64,000 bases of DNA, taken from Linyphia triangularis (Eukaryota > Arthropoda > Arachnida > Araneae > Linyphiidae). Within the stretch, counting starts at the first letter, position 1. Every line of letters starts with the position of its first letter. Below, piece by piece: positions 1 through 12,871 of the stretch. The position numbers and the translations under genes were made by a program. The DNA lies in NCBI GenBank assembly GCA_963978545.1, contig OZ021724.1:33746433-33810432 (forward strand), written 5' to 3'. The notes under the pieces are model-generated. The model saw nothing but the letters and a program-made list of their open reading frames with translations, made no database searches and had not been told where the DNA came from.

Positions 1-834
1 TTCAAATTTATTATTAGTATTTTTCAAAAATTGCAATTTTGCATGAAATTTTGATGAAATATTTCAAAAACTTATAATAAGATAAATAAAAAACTATTAA
101 GTTTTTTAGGAAATAAATTGTATATAAATAAACTATATACTTATATCTAGGGCATATACTACATTAAGAAAAATATATTCATTAAAACTTTTTTTATGGA
201 TAGTCGAAAAATAAGTTCATGATATTTTAACAATTTCACCTTGTTTTTATTCAAACTATATATAAAATAACCATCCAATCTCAATTTTTATAGCAGATGC
301 ACTAGAAAACAATCAACAAGAGAAGTACAAATTTTTTTATAATGATTCATGAATAATTTTTTAAGTCATGACATTTCAAATTAGCGATATTTGTGTGAAA
401 ATCAATTCCGAGAAAAATGCATTTAAACTTTAAAACACTCAATTTCTATATAAACCATATTACTTACTCACTTAAAATGCACCTTCTTTTCAATTTTTTT
501 TTTTTATTAAAAAGAAGAAAATATTAATATTTAGAAGGAAATCACTTTTTAATCGGCAACTTTTGGTTTTGATATGTTATTTCCGGTTATAATTTACAGT
601 TTTAGATCAGTTTCAAATTGTCATAACTTTTGTTCAAATCAACGCAGAGATAAAAAGTAGAAAGTTTTAGAAACTTAAAGATTTGGGCTTAAATATTCAC
701 GAATAATATTCTTTTGTCAAATTTCATCAAAATCGACCTTTTCAACGTAGGCAAGTACCTTAAATCCTTTATATTTAACTTCGATTTTGTTTGTTTGTGT
801 ATATGTGTGGCTGTCAGGCAAATCTGCGAAAGCC

Positions 835-930
835 TAATGCATTCACTTGCCATCATCTGATCGGATTGAAACTTGGCAGATAGATTCATTGTCGATGACA
901 ACGCATTCTATCAAATTTGAGGGCTGTCGC
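835..930 (+). repeat. SINE body fragment
   Basis: The segment around TGAAACTTGGCAGATAG and GTCGATGACAACG matches the body of the tRNA-headed SINE at 38825-39024 (TGAAATTTGGCAGACAG, GTCGATGGCAACG). The tRNA-like head is missing. The reverse complement of the same motif recurs near 32950-33410. Confidence 0.5.
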
Positions 931-1002
931 TGTCACTAAAATTTTGCTTTCACTCACGTTTTAATAATCATTTTGGAATACTAATAAATCCCATTTACCC
1001 AA

Positions 1003-1375
1003 TCATTGTTGAAACTCTTTTCTGTTGCAAAACCAATTTTAATTAGAATAAATAAAAGATAATTGGACGTGAATGCATGAATTTATTGCGGAGTGTGGTC
1101 CATCTAATTCAACGTTGCGCTGCGTATTAACGCTGTTAGTGCTAGAAATTTAACCAATCACTGATGAAATTCTTTCCTGTTGCCATAATTTTTTTAATCA
1201 GAACAAAATAAAAGATATTTGGATGTGAATGCATACATTTACATTCATTTTTAATAAATAATTTTTGAAACGTAGTTTGCCACATATTTTGATGATAGAG
1301 ATGTTTTTAATATTAAAAATTAGATGCAAACAAAAATCACACGCTGACAACAAAATCGGCAGTATGTTTATGAAT
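1003..1375 (+). repeat. Fragment related to hAT element interior, partly duplicated
   Basis: The stretch from about 1190 to 1370 (ATTTGGATGTGAATGCAT, then GATAGAGATGTTTTTAATAT, then TTAGATGCAAA) matches the interior of the TSD-flanked element at 36648-37390, near 36920-37100. A shorter copy of the start of this segment lies at about 1020-1080, so the fragment looks locally duplicated. No terminal repeats are seen here. Confidence 0.5.
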
Positions 1376-2241
1376 AAAAAAAATAGGCAATGCATATACA
1401 GGATTTATATTAAAAACTTTGTTTTTATGGGTTAAAATTAAGTTGTATTAATAAAATATGACGAAATTTCAAATGGTTTCATAATTAAAAACTCAATTCA
1501 CAAATACTTTTAATGTTATACACTACTACGTATTGAAATCGCTATAAAGCTCCTATTCTCCCCTTTTCTTGCAACTTAAGTAAATTAAGCTACTCAACAA
1601 AATTCATATGAAACATCGGTAAAACTTTATTTTTAAATATATACAAATTTTTGACGAGCATACTAATTATTGGAATTTATAAATTTTAAAATAAACTGTT
1701 AATACAATAGTTAACATGAATTACTGAATGTTTTCTTCACAAGTTGAGACAAGACCTTCACATTTTTTATACATAGTATATATCTGTTTTTATAGTTTCG
1801 ACTGTATTTAGGTATTTCTTTAAACCTTCTTTATATAGAAAAATTCCCTCCCAATTTAAACTTCTTTGAAATGAGAATATCTCTTTCTTTGATCTATCAT
1901 TTGATTTATAGTAGCTTTCTGTAATATACAACAGCATTGTAGCATTAGACATTTTTTTGGATGAGGCTGTAGAATTCAAAAGAACAAAGCCGTAGCAGAT
2001 GCTTTTCTTTGCAATGTCGAGTAAATTATTAGCGAAGATTGATAATAATATTTACTTTTGGTGATACCAATCCAATTCATTTGTCAAAATTCTTATCTAG
2101 TAATACGATAAAAATTTATGACAATGAATTTGACGGATTGATTGATTTCTTTTGAATTTGACGGATAAAAAATTATGTATCCTTTTTTTGTCAATAAGCA
2201 ATAGACACAAATATTAAATTAAGTTAATTAAATTCGCAGAG

Positions 2242-2280
<39 letters not shown>

Positions 2281-3654
2281 TTGAGAAATTATATGAAAGG
2301 TACCTCATTTTATTTCAAATGAGAATGCATACACACCGTTTTGCCGAAATTTTTTTAGTAGATGGATTTTTTTTTTAATGATTTAAGAATGTTAGAAAAC
2401 AATGATAAATAGGTTTTCGAATCACATAAAGTATGAGTTTGAAAATTAAGTACCACAATACAAAAGAAGGTACATTTTTTTTTTTTTTTATTGTTTACTA
2501 CAGAGAAGGGTGTGATGCAAGAAAATATGCGTATCATCAGGTTCTGTGTGGAAGTCAATTGCCTTAATTTATTTACATTGTCAAAATAGTATACTCACTG
2601 TCAGGAAGTTTTCTTTCCAGAGATTTTAATGTCGAGTCAACCGATTTAATTGGTTTTCTTTATTTTAAGGTACAAAATAAACAATTGCCGCATTTTTTAA
2701 AAAGGAGTGAAATAGTTCATATTTATGAAGAATTTCTTTCGGATTCCAAATTTTCAAAAAAAAGTTTTTGAAAAAAAAATTAGTTATTTAAATATTTAGA
2801 AAAGAAAATGCCCGAAAACCTCGTCCGATTGTATTCCTATCAAAATGATACATTTTAGCTGTGACGTTAAAACATCCTTCCGTTTCTATGGTTATCGTGA
2901 GGTTTCTGCCAATAGTTGGAGTGAGTTTTTTAGACAATGAGTAACAATGAATTTTAGACAATGAATTTTGTAAATGAGGAATTTTCACGTTTTTTGGTTT
3001 TATTTTTAAATAAAAGTAGTGAAAAAAACATAAAAAGCAATACTATTCTTTTAAAAACTTGAGCTCGGATAGATAGTTAAAAAAATATTTAATTTTTCAC
3101 TTTGCGATTTGGCTGGAAAAAGCTACTTTTGCGTGTGACGTCGACGAGCAGATGATGAAGCAGTCTAAAATCTGTTTTAGACCAAGTTCCTCCACTGATT
3201 TTCGACGGAATTTATGCTTAACTACTTCACGTATTTTATGCGTTTTTGGTCACGTGACATTTGCTTTGATTTCAAACTCGATTTTTGATTAATTGAAAGC
3301 ATAAAGACAAAAAAATAATTGCACTGCTCGAATATATTCGTTGGATAACACTGGAAAATACAAAAAATATTCATTTTCCTCACTTGTGCAAGTTCCTCAT
3401 TGCCATATCCCTTGCCGGTTGGCGCGATTTGTGAGTAACTTGCAAAACTGGTTTTCGCTGTTGCGTTTCAAGTCAACTTGTTTAAGATGTAGTGACGTCA
3501 CATTCACTTCGTTTCGAATGAGTCATTTTTCCCACCAAAATAAACCAGCGAACTTCGGTTGCAAATTAAAAAAAAAAAAAAAAAAAAAAAAGGACAGCGA
3601 TGAGGAGATATTTTTTGCATTTATGGCTTTTTCGAAACATTTAGAATTAATTAA

Positions 3655-3833
<179 letters not shown>

Positions 3834-4960
3834 TAACACTGGAATTGTCCTTTCTTTCAAACAACCCCAAAAAATGAAAAGAAGAAAAATTCATCTAGGA
3901 ATAATAATAATAATAATAAAAACGTTTGCGTTTACTTTCCTCTTCAACGATGACCCTGAAATTTTCTGATATACAAATTGTCTCCTGACAATTTCCTTGT
4001 CCCAAATTGTATAATAGCAAAAGGCGGATTCCGAACTTGATTGATGACACTGTACTGGAAAGAATCGCTAGCTCCACGTCGTATTTTCTGGATAAGCAGC
4101 TATTGTGATTCTATCATTTTATACATTATTTCCACAATGGAACAAATATGCTTAATAGCAAAGCACAATTTTTTTAAATGTAGTTTTTCGAAAAATTTAA
4201 GTGAGCATAATTTGAAAGCTAGCATTAAGCTTTGTTATTGTTGTACAATAAATGAAATACGTTAGATTTACTTGTAGAAATTGCAATTCACTTCAGTAGC
4301 ATTGAAGAACTCCATTGCTCTGCTTTAGAATTTTTTTTTATATAATTATGGTTTTTATAATTACTTTGTTCTTAATGACTCTTCTCCCTAAAAACTATTA
4401 CTTAGTAAGAATTTTACAGTGACATGCAAAACCAAGGAAAACGGCAAAATTTAAAAAATTGAGTTTTGTGGATTACTTTGCTGGATCCTATTGTTGTCCT
4501 CTATTGAAAGTTGACGATTTAGAGCACTACGATTAATCTGATCGGAAACAAATAAGTGATGTTCAAAGTACAAAATCAATTTATATGTGTCCCTCCCCCC
4601 TCTGCATTTTTTGTTAAAAATTGGGAATCTATTGGATGCCTAGTTTTGGTATACTTCCGTGGACACAAGTTCAAATTAAAAGCTGTTAAAAAAAACCTGT
4701 TTAGAATTACCTGAGTATACTTAAAGAAATATTATAGAAGCGGTATATGGCATTAAAAAAAAAACAAAAAAAAAAAAAACATTGTTTTAATTTTTTTCCT
4801 TTTCCCCATGTACTAAAATTACTTTTTAATAGCCATGATTTGGCATAAGAAACAATGTCATAATTTTGAAACCATATTTTTTTAGTTGAACTTTAATTAT
4901 AATCACCCCAAGTTCAAATTTCAAAAAGCTGTAAAAAAAGAAACACTAGTCAGAATGAAG

Positions 4961-5022
4961 TAAAATTTGACCTGATAAAATTTGACCTGATAAAATTTGA
5001 CCTGATAAAATTTGACCTAAAA
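4961..5022 (+). repeat. 15-bp tandem repeat, four units
   Basis: Four head-to-tail copies of a unit reading AAAATTTGACCTGAT, the last one degenerate. It sits about 325 bp upstream of lipocalin 1 exon 2. Confidence 0.8.
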
Positions 5023-5346
5023 TCTGACCCTTTGATACGATAGGGAAAGTGTAATAAAAATTGTTCGAAATAGTTTTTTTCTTATATCATACCGTTTCTC
5101 CCTTCTTCGAGTATATACTGATGAAAATTTTGGGCCTTGTGTTGTCTTTGCGCCATAAAACAACTGATGAAAATTTCGGGGTCATTCTGGCAAATGTCCC
5201 CCCCCCCCCCCAGGTATTTAAAGGTTGAACTTGAATTATTAACACCATAAATGGAAATATTAGTGATGAGTCAGTCAGTCAGTGAGGCCTTTGGTTTTTA
5301 TTTATAGAAAGATTTTTAATCATACAATATGGATAATTCATTTCAG

Positions 5347-5474
5347 TATGTCGGTGTTTGGTATGAGGTTGAGAAGAATCCCGTCCCCTTCGAAGCTGGT
5401 CTGAAGTGCAACAAAGCAAAATATGGAGATGAAGGAGACTACGTATCTGTGGTGAATACAGGAGTTAGCAAAAG
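5347..5474 (+). CDS. Lipocalin 1 exon 2
   Basis: Acceptor TTTCAG, donor GTAAGA. Starts in phase 0 and ends in phase 2. Encodes the G-x-W motif (strand A) and the Cys that in this family pairs with the C-terminal Cys. Confidence 0.9.
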
Positions 5475-7921
5475 GTAAGACAATCGAATGCTTAAGATTT
5501 TAACTCTATTAAGAAATTCAACCATTTAATAATAGTCTAGGATTCTTTGTTTATATAGCTGGTAATGCATAAAATTGTAGACGCTAGTCTGTTCGTGGAA
5601 GGCGTTGAAATACAAAGAGCTAGCCAAATACTTTTTATTTCTCGGCTTATAATATACAAGTATTTTCCCCTTTTTCAGGCTCAGAACGTGATCAGGTAAG
5701 CTCTTAGGTGGGTCCTTTTCTGGATTACTTTTAGGAACATTATTTTAGGGAATTCGGGACAGCAACCAGCCTTGATACGAAGCAGTATATAATCACCTTA
5801 ACAATTGACAAATTTCGGAGTGAAATATTCATGGACTTCGGGACATCGATCACATTTTTATGAGAGGCTTCAAAGCATTACTGACCGTGACGAAAAGTAG
5901 ATGTGTGTGTGGGGAAGGGGGGGGGGGAGGAATTATGTGTGTGTGTTCTAGCGAATTTTTGTTTAGAGCAAGGAATATACCAGGTTTAGAAGCGATGAAG
6001 TGGAGTGGGAGCGGTGGGAGATGGTACGGAAGTTGGATCAAAGTAGGAAATTCTTCTGGATTCAGGATCAGGAGACAGGGAGGGAGGGGGGAAGGGAAGA
6101 AGGAGATGTGGAGGGGGTAAGACCAAAAATAACTACGGGCTCAAATGGATCCAGTCAGATTAAAGACAGTAAAATTAGACAAGGATATTGACATAGTATA
6201 GAACTCACTGAAAATAACACTCGCATAAAATCCATTTACAGTTTTGACATTAATAATGATCTGTAATCGAAAGTGATTGCAGAAAAAAATAAAATGTTCA
6301 AAAAATTAGTCATACAATTATTTACAAAATCTCGATCTTAACAATATACATCAGTTTCACATTTGGTTTTCAAAAGAAATTTTCTTTTATCATGCTTTAC
6401 TTGTAAATGAAACTTTATACTTAAATGTAAAATGTTAGACAAATTTAAATTATCTTTCTGAATTTTAATTTTTGTTTAACAGGACTGGAAAAAACAGTTC
6501 GATTGAAGGTAAAGCTACTATCCCAGACAAAAATGTCCCAGCAAAGTTGAAAGTCAAATTCAATTCGAGTAAGTACCTAAAAATGCCTCTGCACACAATA
6601 GTGATAAGTGTTTTCGTGAAACAGATCAGTTAAACGATTACACAATTTCATTATACCCTTTTGTTCCTCCCCCAATGAAATAAAATCTATCGAACTACTT
6701 TATTCCATTTCATAATTGCTTTATGCAAAGGTCTACAATAATACTGTAGGCGAAATTTTTATATCTTTGAAAATAAAACTGAGTGAAATACATAGCTTAA
6801 AGCAAATGAGCAAATGAAATAAAATTTAAATTGTTGTCTATATTGTCAATGGTAATATGAAAATTATTTAATAGCTTTAATGTATTTGTGGCAGATTTTT
6901 TGATGTGTACCTCTCTGTGCTAATGAATTGCGGAACTTCACGCTTAAATTTTATCGAAGGAATAAATATGAAAACTTGCAAGGAGTATTTCTCAAATGTT
7001 AAAAATTTATATTGTTTGGTGTAGATTTTAGTTATCCTCTTACTTGATTACTTAATATATATTCTTAATTTCTCAATATTTATAGTGCCCTTCTCTGCTG
7101 ACTATTGGATTTTGGACACTGACTACGATCAATACGCCGTTGTATATTCATGCTTCAGTGTTTTCAACATTTTTAACGCTGGTATGTTCAATATTATTTT
7201 AAGCCCATCATTAAAGTTTAAAATAACACAATTTATACCCTGTTTAACTAAACACATCTTGATAATTTAAATACATTTAAAATATTAATAATGATTTCTT
7301 AAATGAATAATTTTTTTAAATAAACAAATCTTTTAAATAATTACTTGCAACCTATAACTTAATTTTGAATAATGTAATGTAACAGTTTTGGGAAAACACT
7401 ATATTTGTCCACACTTTCAAAGCAACTCGTTACATGTTTTTACAAATATTTCACTCAAGCTTGTTCATATAAGTTAATTGATCTGCAGTGAAGTTCAGAT
7501 GTATCAATACAAATCTAAAAATGTGCGTATACTTTTTTACCTATTTTTTTAAAGTAAAATTCTTTCTGTGAAAACTACCAAAATAGCATAAATACATTTT
7601 TTTTCAGTCTTCATTTAACCTAATTCACCCTATTTTACATTTTGGTATAAAGAAGCAACTTTAGAATGATAGTTTTCTGTATAACTGATAATATATAATT
7701 GGTTTTTATTTGAATGTTTTAGCATTGACAAAATTGCACATGAAAATACATAGTATTTTAATTACTCTCTAAACTGCCATATTTCTATTATTTTAGAATA
7801 CCTATGGATCCTCTCTCGAACTCCTCAACTCGACACAAGCGTCAAAGAAAATATTTACCTTTATTTGGATGATAACAAAATAGACCGTACTCGCCTGTCA
7901 CCCACCGTACAGGATTGTTAA
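5347..7921 (+). CDS. Lipocalin 1 (apolipoprotein D-like), exons 2-5, 5' end missing
   Basis: Secreted lipocalin-type carrier of small hydrophobic molecules by family; ligand unknown. Exons are 5347-5474, 6483-6568, 7086-7181 and 7797-7921, all with GT/AG junctions and phases 2, 1, 1 between them. They give 144 codons ending in TAA. Seen: the G-x-W signature (VGVWYEVE) at the start of exon 2, a Cys 21 residues in, the DTDYDQYAVVYSC strand in exon 4, YLWILSRTP followed by the C-terminal helix in exon 5, and a final Cys. These match the conserved ApoD/bilin-binding Cys positions except the first, which belongs to the missing exon 1. A possible N-glycosylation site (NSS) lies in exon 3. Exon 1 should encode a signal peptide and end in phase 0; it may lie beyond the left edge. 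AATAAA follows at 8019. It converges with lipocalin 2. Confidence 0.88.
6483..6568 (+). CDS. Lipocalin 1 exon 3
   Basis: Acceptor AACAG, donor GTAAGT. Enters in phase 2 and leaves in phase 1. Encodes barrel strands with alternating polar and hydrophobic residues (KATIPDKNVPAKLKVKF). Confidence 0.85.
7086..7181 (+). CDS. Lipocalin 1 exon 4
   Basis: Acceptor TTTATAG, donor GTATGT, phase 1 on both sides. Encodes WILDTDYDQYAVVYSC, the most recognisable lipocalin strand pair of the gene. Confidence 0.92.
7797..7921 (+). CDS. Lipocalin 1 exon 5 (terminal)
   Basis: Acceptor TTTTAG, phase 1 entry. Encodes LWILSRTPQL, the amphipathic C-terminal helix and a final Asp-Cys before TAA at 7919-7921. Confidence 0.92.
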
Positions 7922-8018
7922 ATACTATCTTCCTTTCGACGATTATGTTCATCGTGCAACAATGAAATGACCATCCTTTACTAGTACAAACTTGTCATTG
8001 TAACTTGAATCGAGTTAA

Positions 8019-8024
8019 AATAAA
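8019..8024 (+). terminator. Lipocalin 1 polyadenylation signal
   Basis: Canonical AATAAA about 98 bp after the stop codon. Confidence 0.75.
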
Positions 8025-8540
8025 GAAATGAAAAATTGCATACATTAGCTTTCTTTATACATCTAATGGTCTGAAAAAAAAATTAAATTCAGCAATTACC
8101 TTTTACACTTTCCAGTGTAAAAACTTGTACAAAAGCTTTGTCCATTCCTCTAAGATCCACATTCTCAACTAAAATAACAAAAGTTAAAAATGCAGCCAGA
8201 AGTACCAGGAATCGTAACCAAAAGTCCATTAACAAATCATCTAGTGGAAAGCAAAAACACGTGGCCTAGACATGTATTAGACATCAGTTTGAGTCTCAGA
8301 GAAATTAGTAAGTAACGATTAGTTAGTAAGCAACGATCACAGTACCTCCAAGTTTTATTGGAAAAGTATTTTTTGAAATTTTGTAGTTTATGGTTCTGAA
8401 TTGTGATATCTAATCAGAACTTGGAAGTTTGCTGTGTACGCTGTTTAAAATTTTTTAATATTTTTACTTTAAAATTAGTTAGATATGTAGACGATTTTCA
8501 GATAATTTATTTTTACCTGTGTACATTTTGATGCCGTTAG

Positions 8541-9213
8541 CAGTGGCGGGTCGTGCACTACAGCCAGTACAGCCGGGCTACATCTAAATTTATTAGTACA
8601 AAACTAAAATTAATTATTTTACAATTTTCTACAATGAAGATCCATTTCTGCGGTAAGTGAAAAAAAAATCCGATAGTTGGGAATCTTCTTGCCTGAATAA
8701 TTCACGAGAAAACCCCCGCTTCCAATCAGAGTGATCCGAACACAGCAGCCGTGCGTTTCCTGAAACGTGTTTCGGGCAGCTATGTTGCCATGGTAACCAA
8801 TGGAAAGCAATAGAAGCCTTCCCTCTACGCAATGTAATAGCGGTGCTGCCGATCAAGTATTATTTCTAACTTCGGCTGCACTTGAGAATTCGATGAGCTG
8901 ATTGGCTCAGCATATGAGAATCTGCGTGAGTGAGGTGAGTGTGTTACCAAAACAACGCCATTTATGACGACATCATAGACTGATTCGCAAGTTTAAAAGA
9001 AAGGAGGATTAATTTTGTTTTCAAAAAATAAGTAAGTGTTTTCTTTCTCATCTTATTCATTTTATAAAAATTGAAAGGGAACTTTGATTTGAGTTTGAGT
9101 ATTAAAGATTATTAAAATTAAAGAATGATTGCGAAAAGTGTGTGGTGGTGGGGGGGGGGGGGAGAACGCATGTTTCTGGCTGCACTAGCATTTTCGATCA
9201 CGGGCCGCCACTG
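8541..9213. mobile_element. hAT-type non-autonomous element (673 bp)
   Basis: Ends are CAGTGGCGGG on the left and CCGCCACTG on the right, an inverted pair of the hAT consensus type. Flanks are an exact 8-bp target duplication, GCCGTTAG at 8533-8540 and 9214-9221. No intact transposase frame is seen; a G-run sits near 9150. It lies 3' of lipocalin 1. Confidence 0.9.
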
Positions 9214-10513
9214 GCCGTTAGGGCATAATTATGAGTTTTTATTTTGCAGAATGACAATCAAGACGAGTTCAATAATATTTGATCGAAATAGGTTAATCCG
9301 TACAAGTGCAGAATCGAAATAGGTTATTCGTACAAGATGTACATTAGGGTGGGCCGAAAAAACTTTCTTTCGAAATCGGTTTGGGAATAGTGCGGAAAAG
9401 TTGCCTAATGTGTCAATTAGAACACACACAAAATTTTGACAATTTTGCTCAATATCTAGCCGCGCCCCTCTGGCATTGAAAATGTAAAAAGTTGCAAAAA
9501 ATTCCCTTTTAAGCCATTTTTTGGAAAATGTTGGAAATTATTTTTAAAAACCGGCATTGGTATAGCATGGAATAGTTACCTAATATATCAGTTGGAACAA
9601 ACACAAAATTTCGTCCATTTTGCTCAATATTTAGCCGCGCCCCTCTTTCTTTTAATAAGAATGTGACTAAATGTCCCCAAATCGTAACATTCGACGTTAG
9701 GAGGATAAAAAAAATAGTTTTTCGAAATCGGTCTTGGAATAGCGTGAAAAAGTTACCTAATGGGTCAATTAAAACGCACACAAAATTTCTTCTATTTTGT
9801 TCGATTTCTAGCCGCGCCCCTCTGGCTTTGAAAATGTTCAAAACACACAAAAAGTGCATTTTTTTGAAATTTTTGGAAATTATTTTTAAAAAATGGCATT
9901 GGAATAGCATGGAATAGTTGCCTAATGTGTCAGTTAGAACACACAAAAAATTTGGTCCGTTTTGCTTAATATTTAACCGCGACCCTCTTGCCATAAACAA
10001 AAAAGTGTTTAAATGTCACAAAATCGTAAGAATGGACGTTAGGTAGGACATTTTTTTTTTTTTTTTAAATTGGTCTTGACATAACATGGAAAAGTTGCCT
10101 AATGGGTTGGTTAAAACACACACAAAATTTCGTCAATTTTGTTGAATATCTAGCCGCGTCCCTCGGGCATCAAAAATGTCCATAACATACAAAAAATGCA
10201 TTTTTAAGACATTTTATCAGAGATTACTTAAATTTTTTTTAAAAACCAGCATTTGTATAGCAAAGAATGATTGCATAATGGGTCAGTTTTAACACACAAA
10301 AAGTTTCACACATTTTGATCGGAATCTAATGTCGCCCCTAGATTTAAATTCTTCATCTTTTGTACACATTGTAAGCGGTGGTTGTGTTATGGTGTATTTT
10401 GACCTGTCGATGAGATCAGGTGTAATCAACGGCATTAAATGTGAGTTCAGGAGGTTTGAAAAAGCGTATGTCTTCGGATTTCTTATTCCTGATGTTGAGG
10501 ATTCACCTCACTG

Positions 10514-10762
10514 CTAATTCCCGGATATGGTATTGAGAATCTTAGCATTGCCAATAGCATATTTTCCGGATGGGCAAAATATGTATTGTTTGAAATTATT
10601 TTTGTCTGTAATTTTCTTGACATGGTTAGGCAATTTCCTTGAAAGAGCAATCATCTTCCAGACATGTCTAGCCCCACCGTGAAATGTGGTTTTATTTTTA
10701 TCTCGAATCACATTGGTGCCTAAACCAGAATCACAAACTTGACGATTATATACGAAGCTCAT
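10514..10762 (-). pseudogene. Open frame in the loop of the foldback element
   Basis: An 82-codon frame of mixed, gene-like composition between the inverted arms. It starts MSFVYNRQVCDSG and includes TTFHGGARHVWKM. I do not recognise it. Its place inside the element suggests a transposon gene remnant; it could also be captured host sequence. Confidence 0.35.
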
Positions 10763-10830
10763 CGGTTAAATTTTCGGTACCGATGCATGTTATACATATG
10801 TACGCTTTTTGATAACCTACCGAACTCAAC

Positions 10831-11165
10831 TTTAATGCCGTTGATTACATTGATCTCATCGACTGGTCAAAGTACACCATAACAGAATCACCTCTTACAA
10901 TGTATAGAGAAGATATAGAATTGGAAGATATGTGGCAAGAACAGGTTTCTATAAACCATTTGAGAAGTTTCCATGTCACACTCAGTAGACGAGAGTTGTG
11001 TTAAACACATATCTGAAGCTAAGAAAGTTAGTGGTGATGCTGCAAAAGACGGTTATATACGGGCTAGGATTCAAGCAAGAGAACTTCCAACATTTGAAAA
11101 TAAGGGAGAGTACTATTCTGAAGACTACACTATAAGCATATTAGACCTACTCTTTTTTACTTTAT
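10831..11165 (+). pseudogene. Degenerate transposon-associated coding remnant
   Basis: Two frames carry gene-like sequence: about 10845-10990 (DLIDWSKYTITESPLTMY) and 10973-11165 (SVDESCVKHISEAKKV, then GYIRARIQARELPTFENK). From memory, an Asp-Trp-Ser/Thr...Pro-Pro-Leu-Thr-Met segment followed by a Ser-Val-Glu...Ile-Arg-Ala-Arg block ends many uncharacterised, repeat-borne arthropod and cnidarian proteins. That assignment is unverified. The frame changes between the two parts, so it is broken. Confidence 0.4.
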
Positions 11166-12403
11166 AATATTTGAATTTCGCGATTTCCAAATGTAAATAA
11201 GTATACTTCTTATACTTATTTATACTTCTGATAATACTTCTGATTTTTAATATGCATTTTATTTATTTTTGTGATATTTGAAATGCCGGGAGTATCTTGA
11301 TATTGAGCAACATTGACGACACTTTTATGTGGTTTCTAAATTACCCATTCAAAGTACGCTGCTTTTCATCTTTATTTTTAAACTTTTATTGAAAGAGGCG
11401 CCCCTAAATTCCGATCAAAATGGATGAAACTTTTTGTGTATTCTAACTGACCCATTATGCAACCATTCCGTGTTTTGCAAATGCTGGTTTTTGAAAACTT
11501 TTAAGTAATCGCTCAAAAATTGGCTTGAAAGTGCATTTTTTTTTTGTTATAGATATTTTTGATGCCAGAGGGAGGCGGCTAGATATTGAAAAAAATTGAC
11601 GAAATTTTGTGCGTGTTTTAACCGACCCATTAGACAACTTTTCCACTCTACGTCAAAACCTATTTAAAAAAATCTGTTAAAAAAATCAAAACGATAAAAA
11701 AAACAAAAAAAAACATTGGTCCACCTTAATATCCAATTTTACGATTTTGTGACATTTAGACACTTTTTTGCTTATAGCAAGAGGCGCGGCTAAATATTCA
11801 GCAAAACGGATCAAATTTTTTGTGTGTACATTAGGCAGCTATTCCATGCTATTTCAATGCCATTTTTTTAAAAATAATTTTCGAAAATTTCAAAAAAATG
11901 GCTTGAAAGTGAATTTTTTGTGTGTTTTTGGACATTTTCAATGTCAGAGGGGCGCGGCTAGAAATTGTATAAAATTGACGAAATTTTTTGTGCGTTTTAA
12001 CTGACCCATTAGGTAACTTTTTCACGCTATTCCAAGACCGATTTCGAAAAAATATTTTTTTTATCCCCCCCTAACGTCGAATCTGTTACGATTTTGCGAC
12101 ATTTAGGTACATTTTTGTTCAAAGCAAGAGGGGCGCGGCTAAATATTGAGCAAAATGGACGAAATTGTGTGTGTGTTCCAACTGATATATTAGGCAACTA
12201 TTCCATGCTATACCAATGCGGGTTTTTAAAAATAATTTCCAAAAATTTCCAAGAAATGGCCTAAAAGTATATTTTTTGGTCACTTTTTACATTTTCACTA
12301 CTAGAGGGGTGGGGCTAGATATTGAGCAAAATTGACGAAATTTTGTTTGTGTTCTAATTGACCCATTAGGCAACTTTTCCGCACTATTCCCAAAACGATT
12401 TTC

Positions 12404-12434
<31 letters not shown>

Positions 12435-12550
12435 TTGGGCCATTTTAGTCCCACCATAATGTACAAACATACGTACTTCGCATAAATACACTCCGATGTC
12501 TACTCAGCTTAGCAGTTTAAAAAATAAAGACATGTTGGTTTTTTAAAAAA

Positions 12551-12556
12551 TTTATT
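12551..12556 (-). terminator. Candidate polyadenylation signal of lipocalin 2
   Basis: TTTATT on the plus strand is AATAAA on the minus strand, about 165 bp past the lipocalin 2 stop codon. Confidence 0.5.
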
Positions 12557-12719
12557 GGCCTGCCAGCAGACATTTTCTTAAATAAATAATTGATCTAATG
12601 AAGAAAATTGTAGAGGACGATACAGAAATGCAAATTAATAAATAGTGTATCTCAAATGACAAGTCGTTGGGAGATTTCATTGAGAAAAAATGGGGTTTAA
12701 AAAAAAAGAAGAAAAAAAT

Positions 12720-12871
12720 CTAAGAAGGGGTTGTGGAAGCTTCTTGACAGCTGTCTTGCGGAACTGGCCGGAGACTTCGTCTAGTAATGGCATTTGTGTC
12801 CAGAAAACTGTAAATTTGCTCTTTTACGGCTGGTTCTATGACTCGTTTTCTAGATAATATCCATAAATTTT
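12720..12871 (-). CDS. Lipocalin 2 exon 5 (terminal)
   Basis: Acceptor TTTTCAG, phase 1 entry. Encodes NLWILSRKRVIEP, the C-terminal helix, PQDSC and the tail; TAG at 12720-12722. Confidence 0.92.

Larger units (their letters stand above)
9338..12466. mobile_element. Foldback element with tandem-repeat arms (3.1 kb)
   Basis: A large imperfect inverted repeat. The left end reads TGTACATTAGGGTGGG and the right end CCCACCATAATGTACA. Each arm is built of six degenerate tandem units of about 175 bp, marked by a GCCGCGCCCCTC-like core at about 9460, 9632, 9810, 9976, 10153 and 10330 on the left and, inverted, at about 11395, 11568, 11781, 11945, 12127 and 12303 on the right. Inner arms (about 10366-10468 and 10801-10901) also pair, but only the right half carries the extra coding remnant at 10925-11165. 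Organisation resembles foldback (FB) transposons. The flanking duplication is unclear because the ends themselves are TGTACA. Confidence 0.8.

Noticed and set aside
5860..6191. Gly/Arg-rich frames in lipocalin 1 intron 2
   Set aside because: They come from G-rich low-complexity sequence between two well-supported exons.
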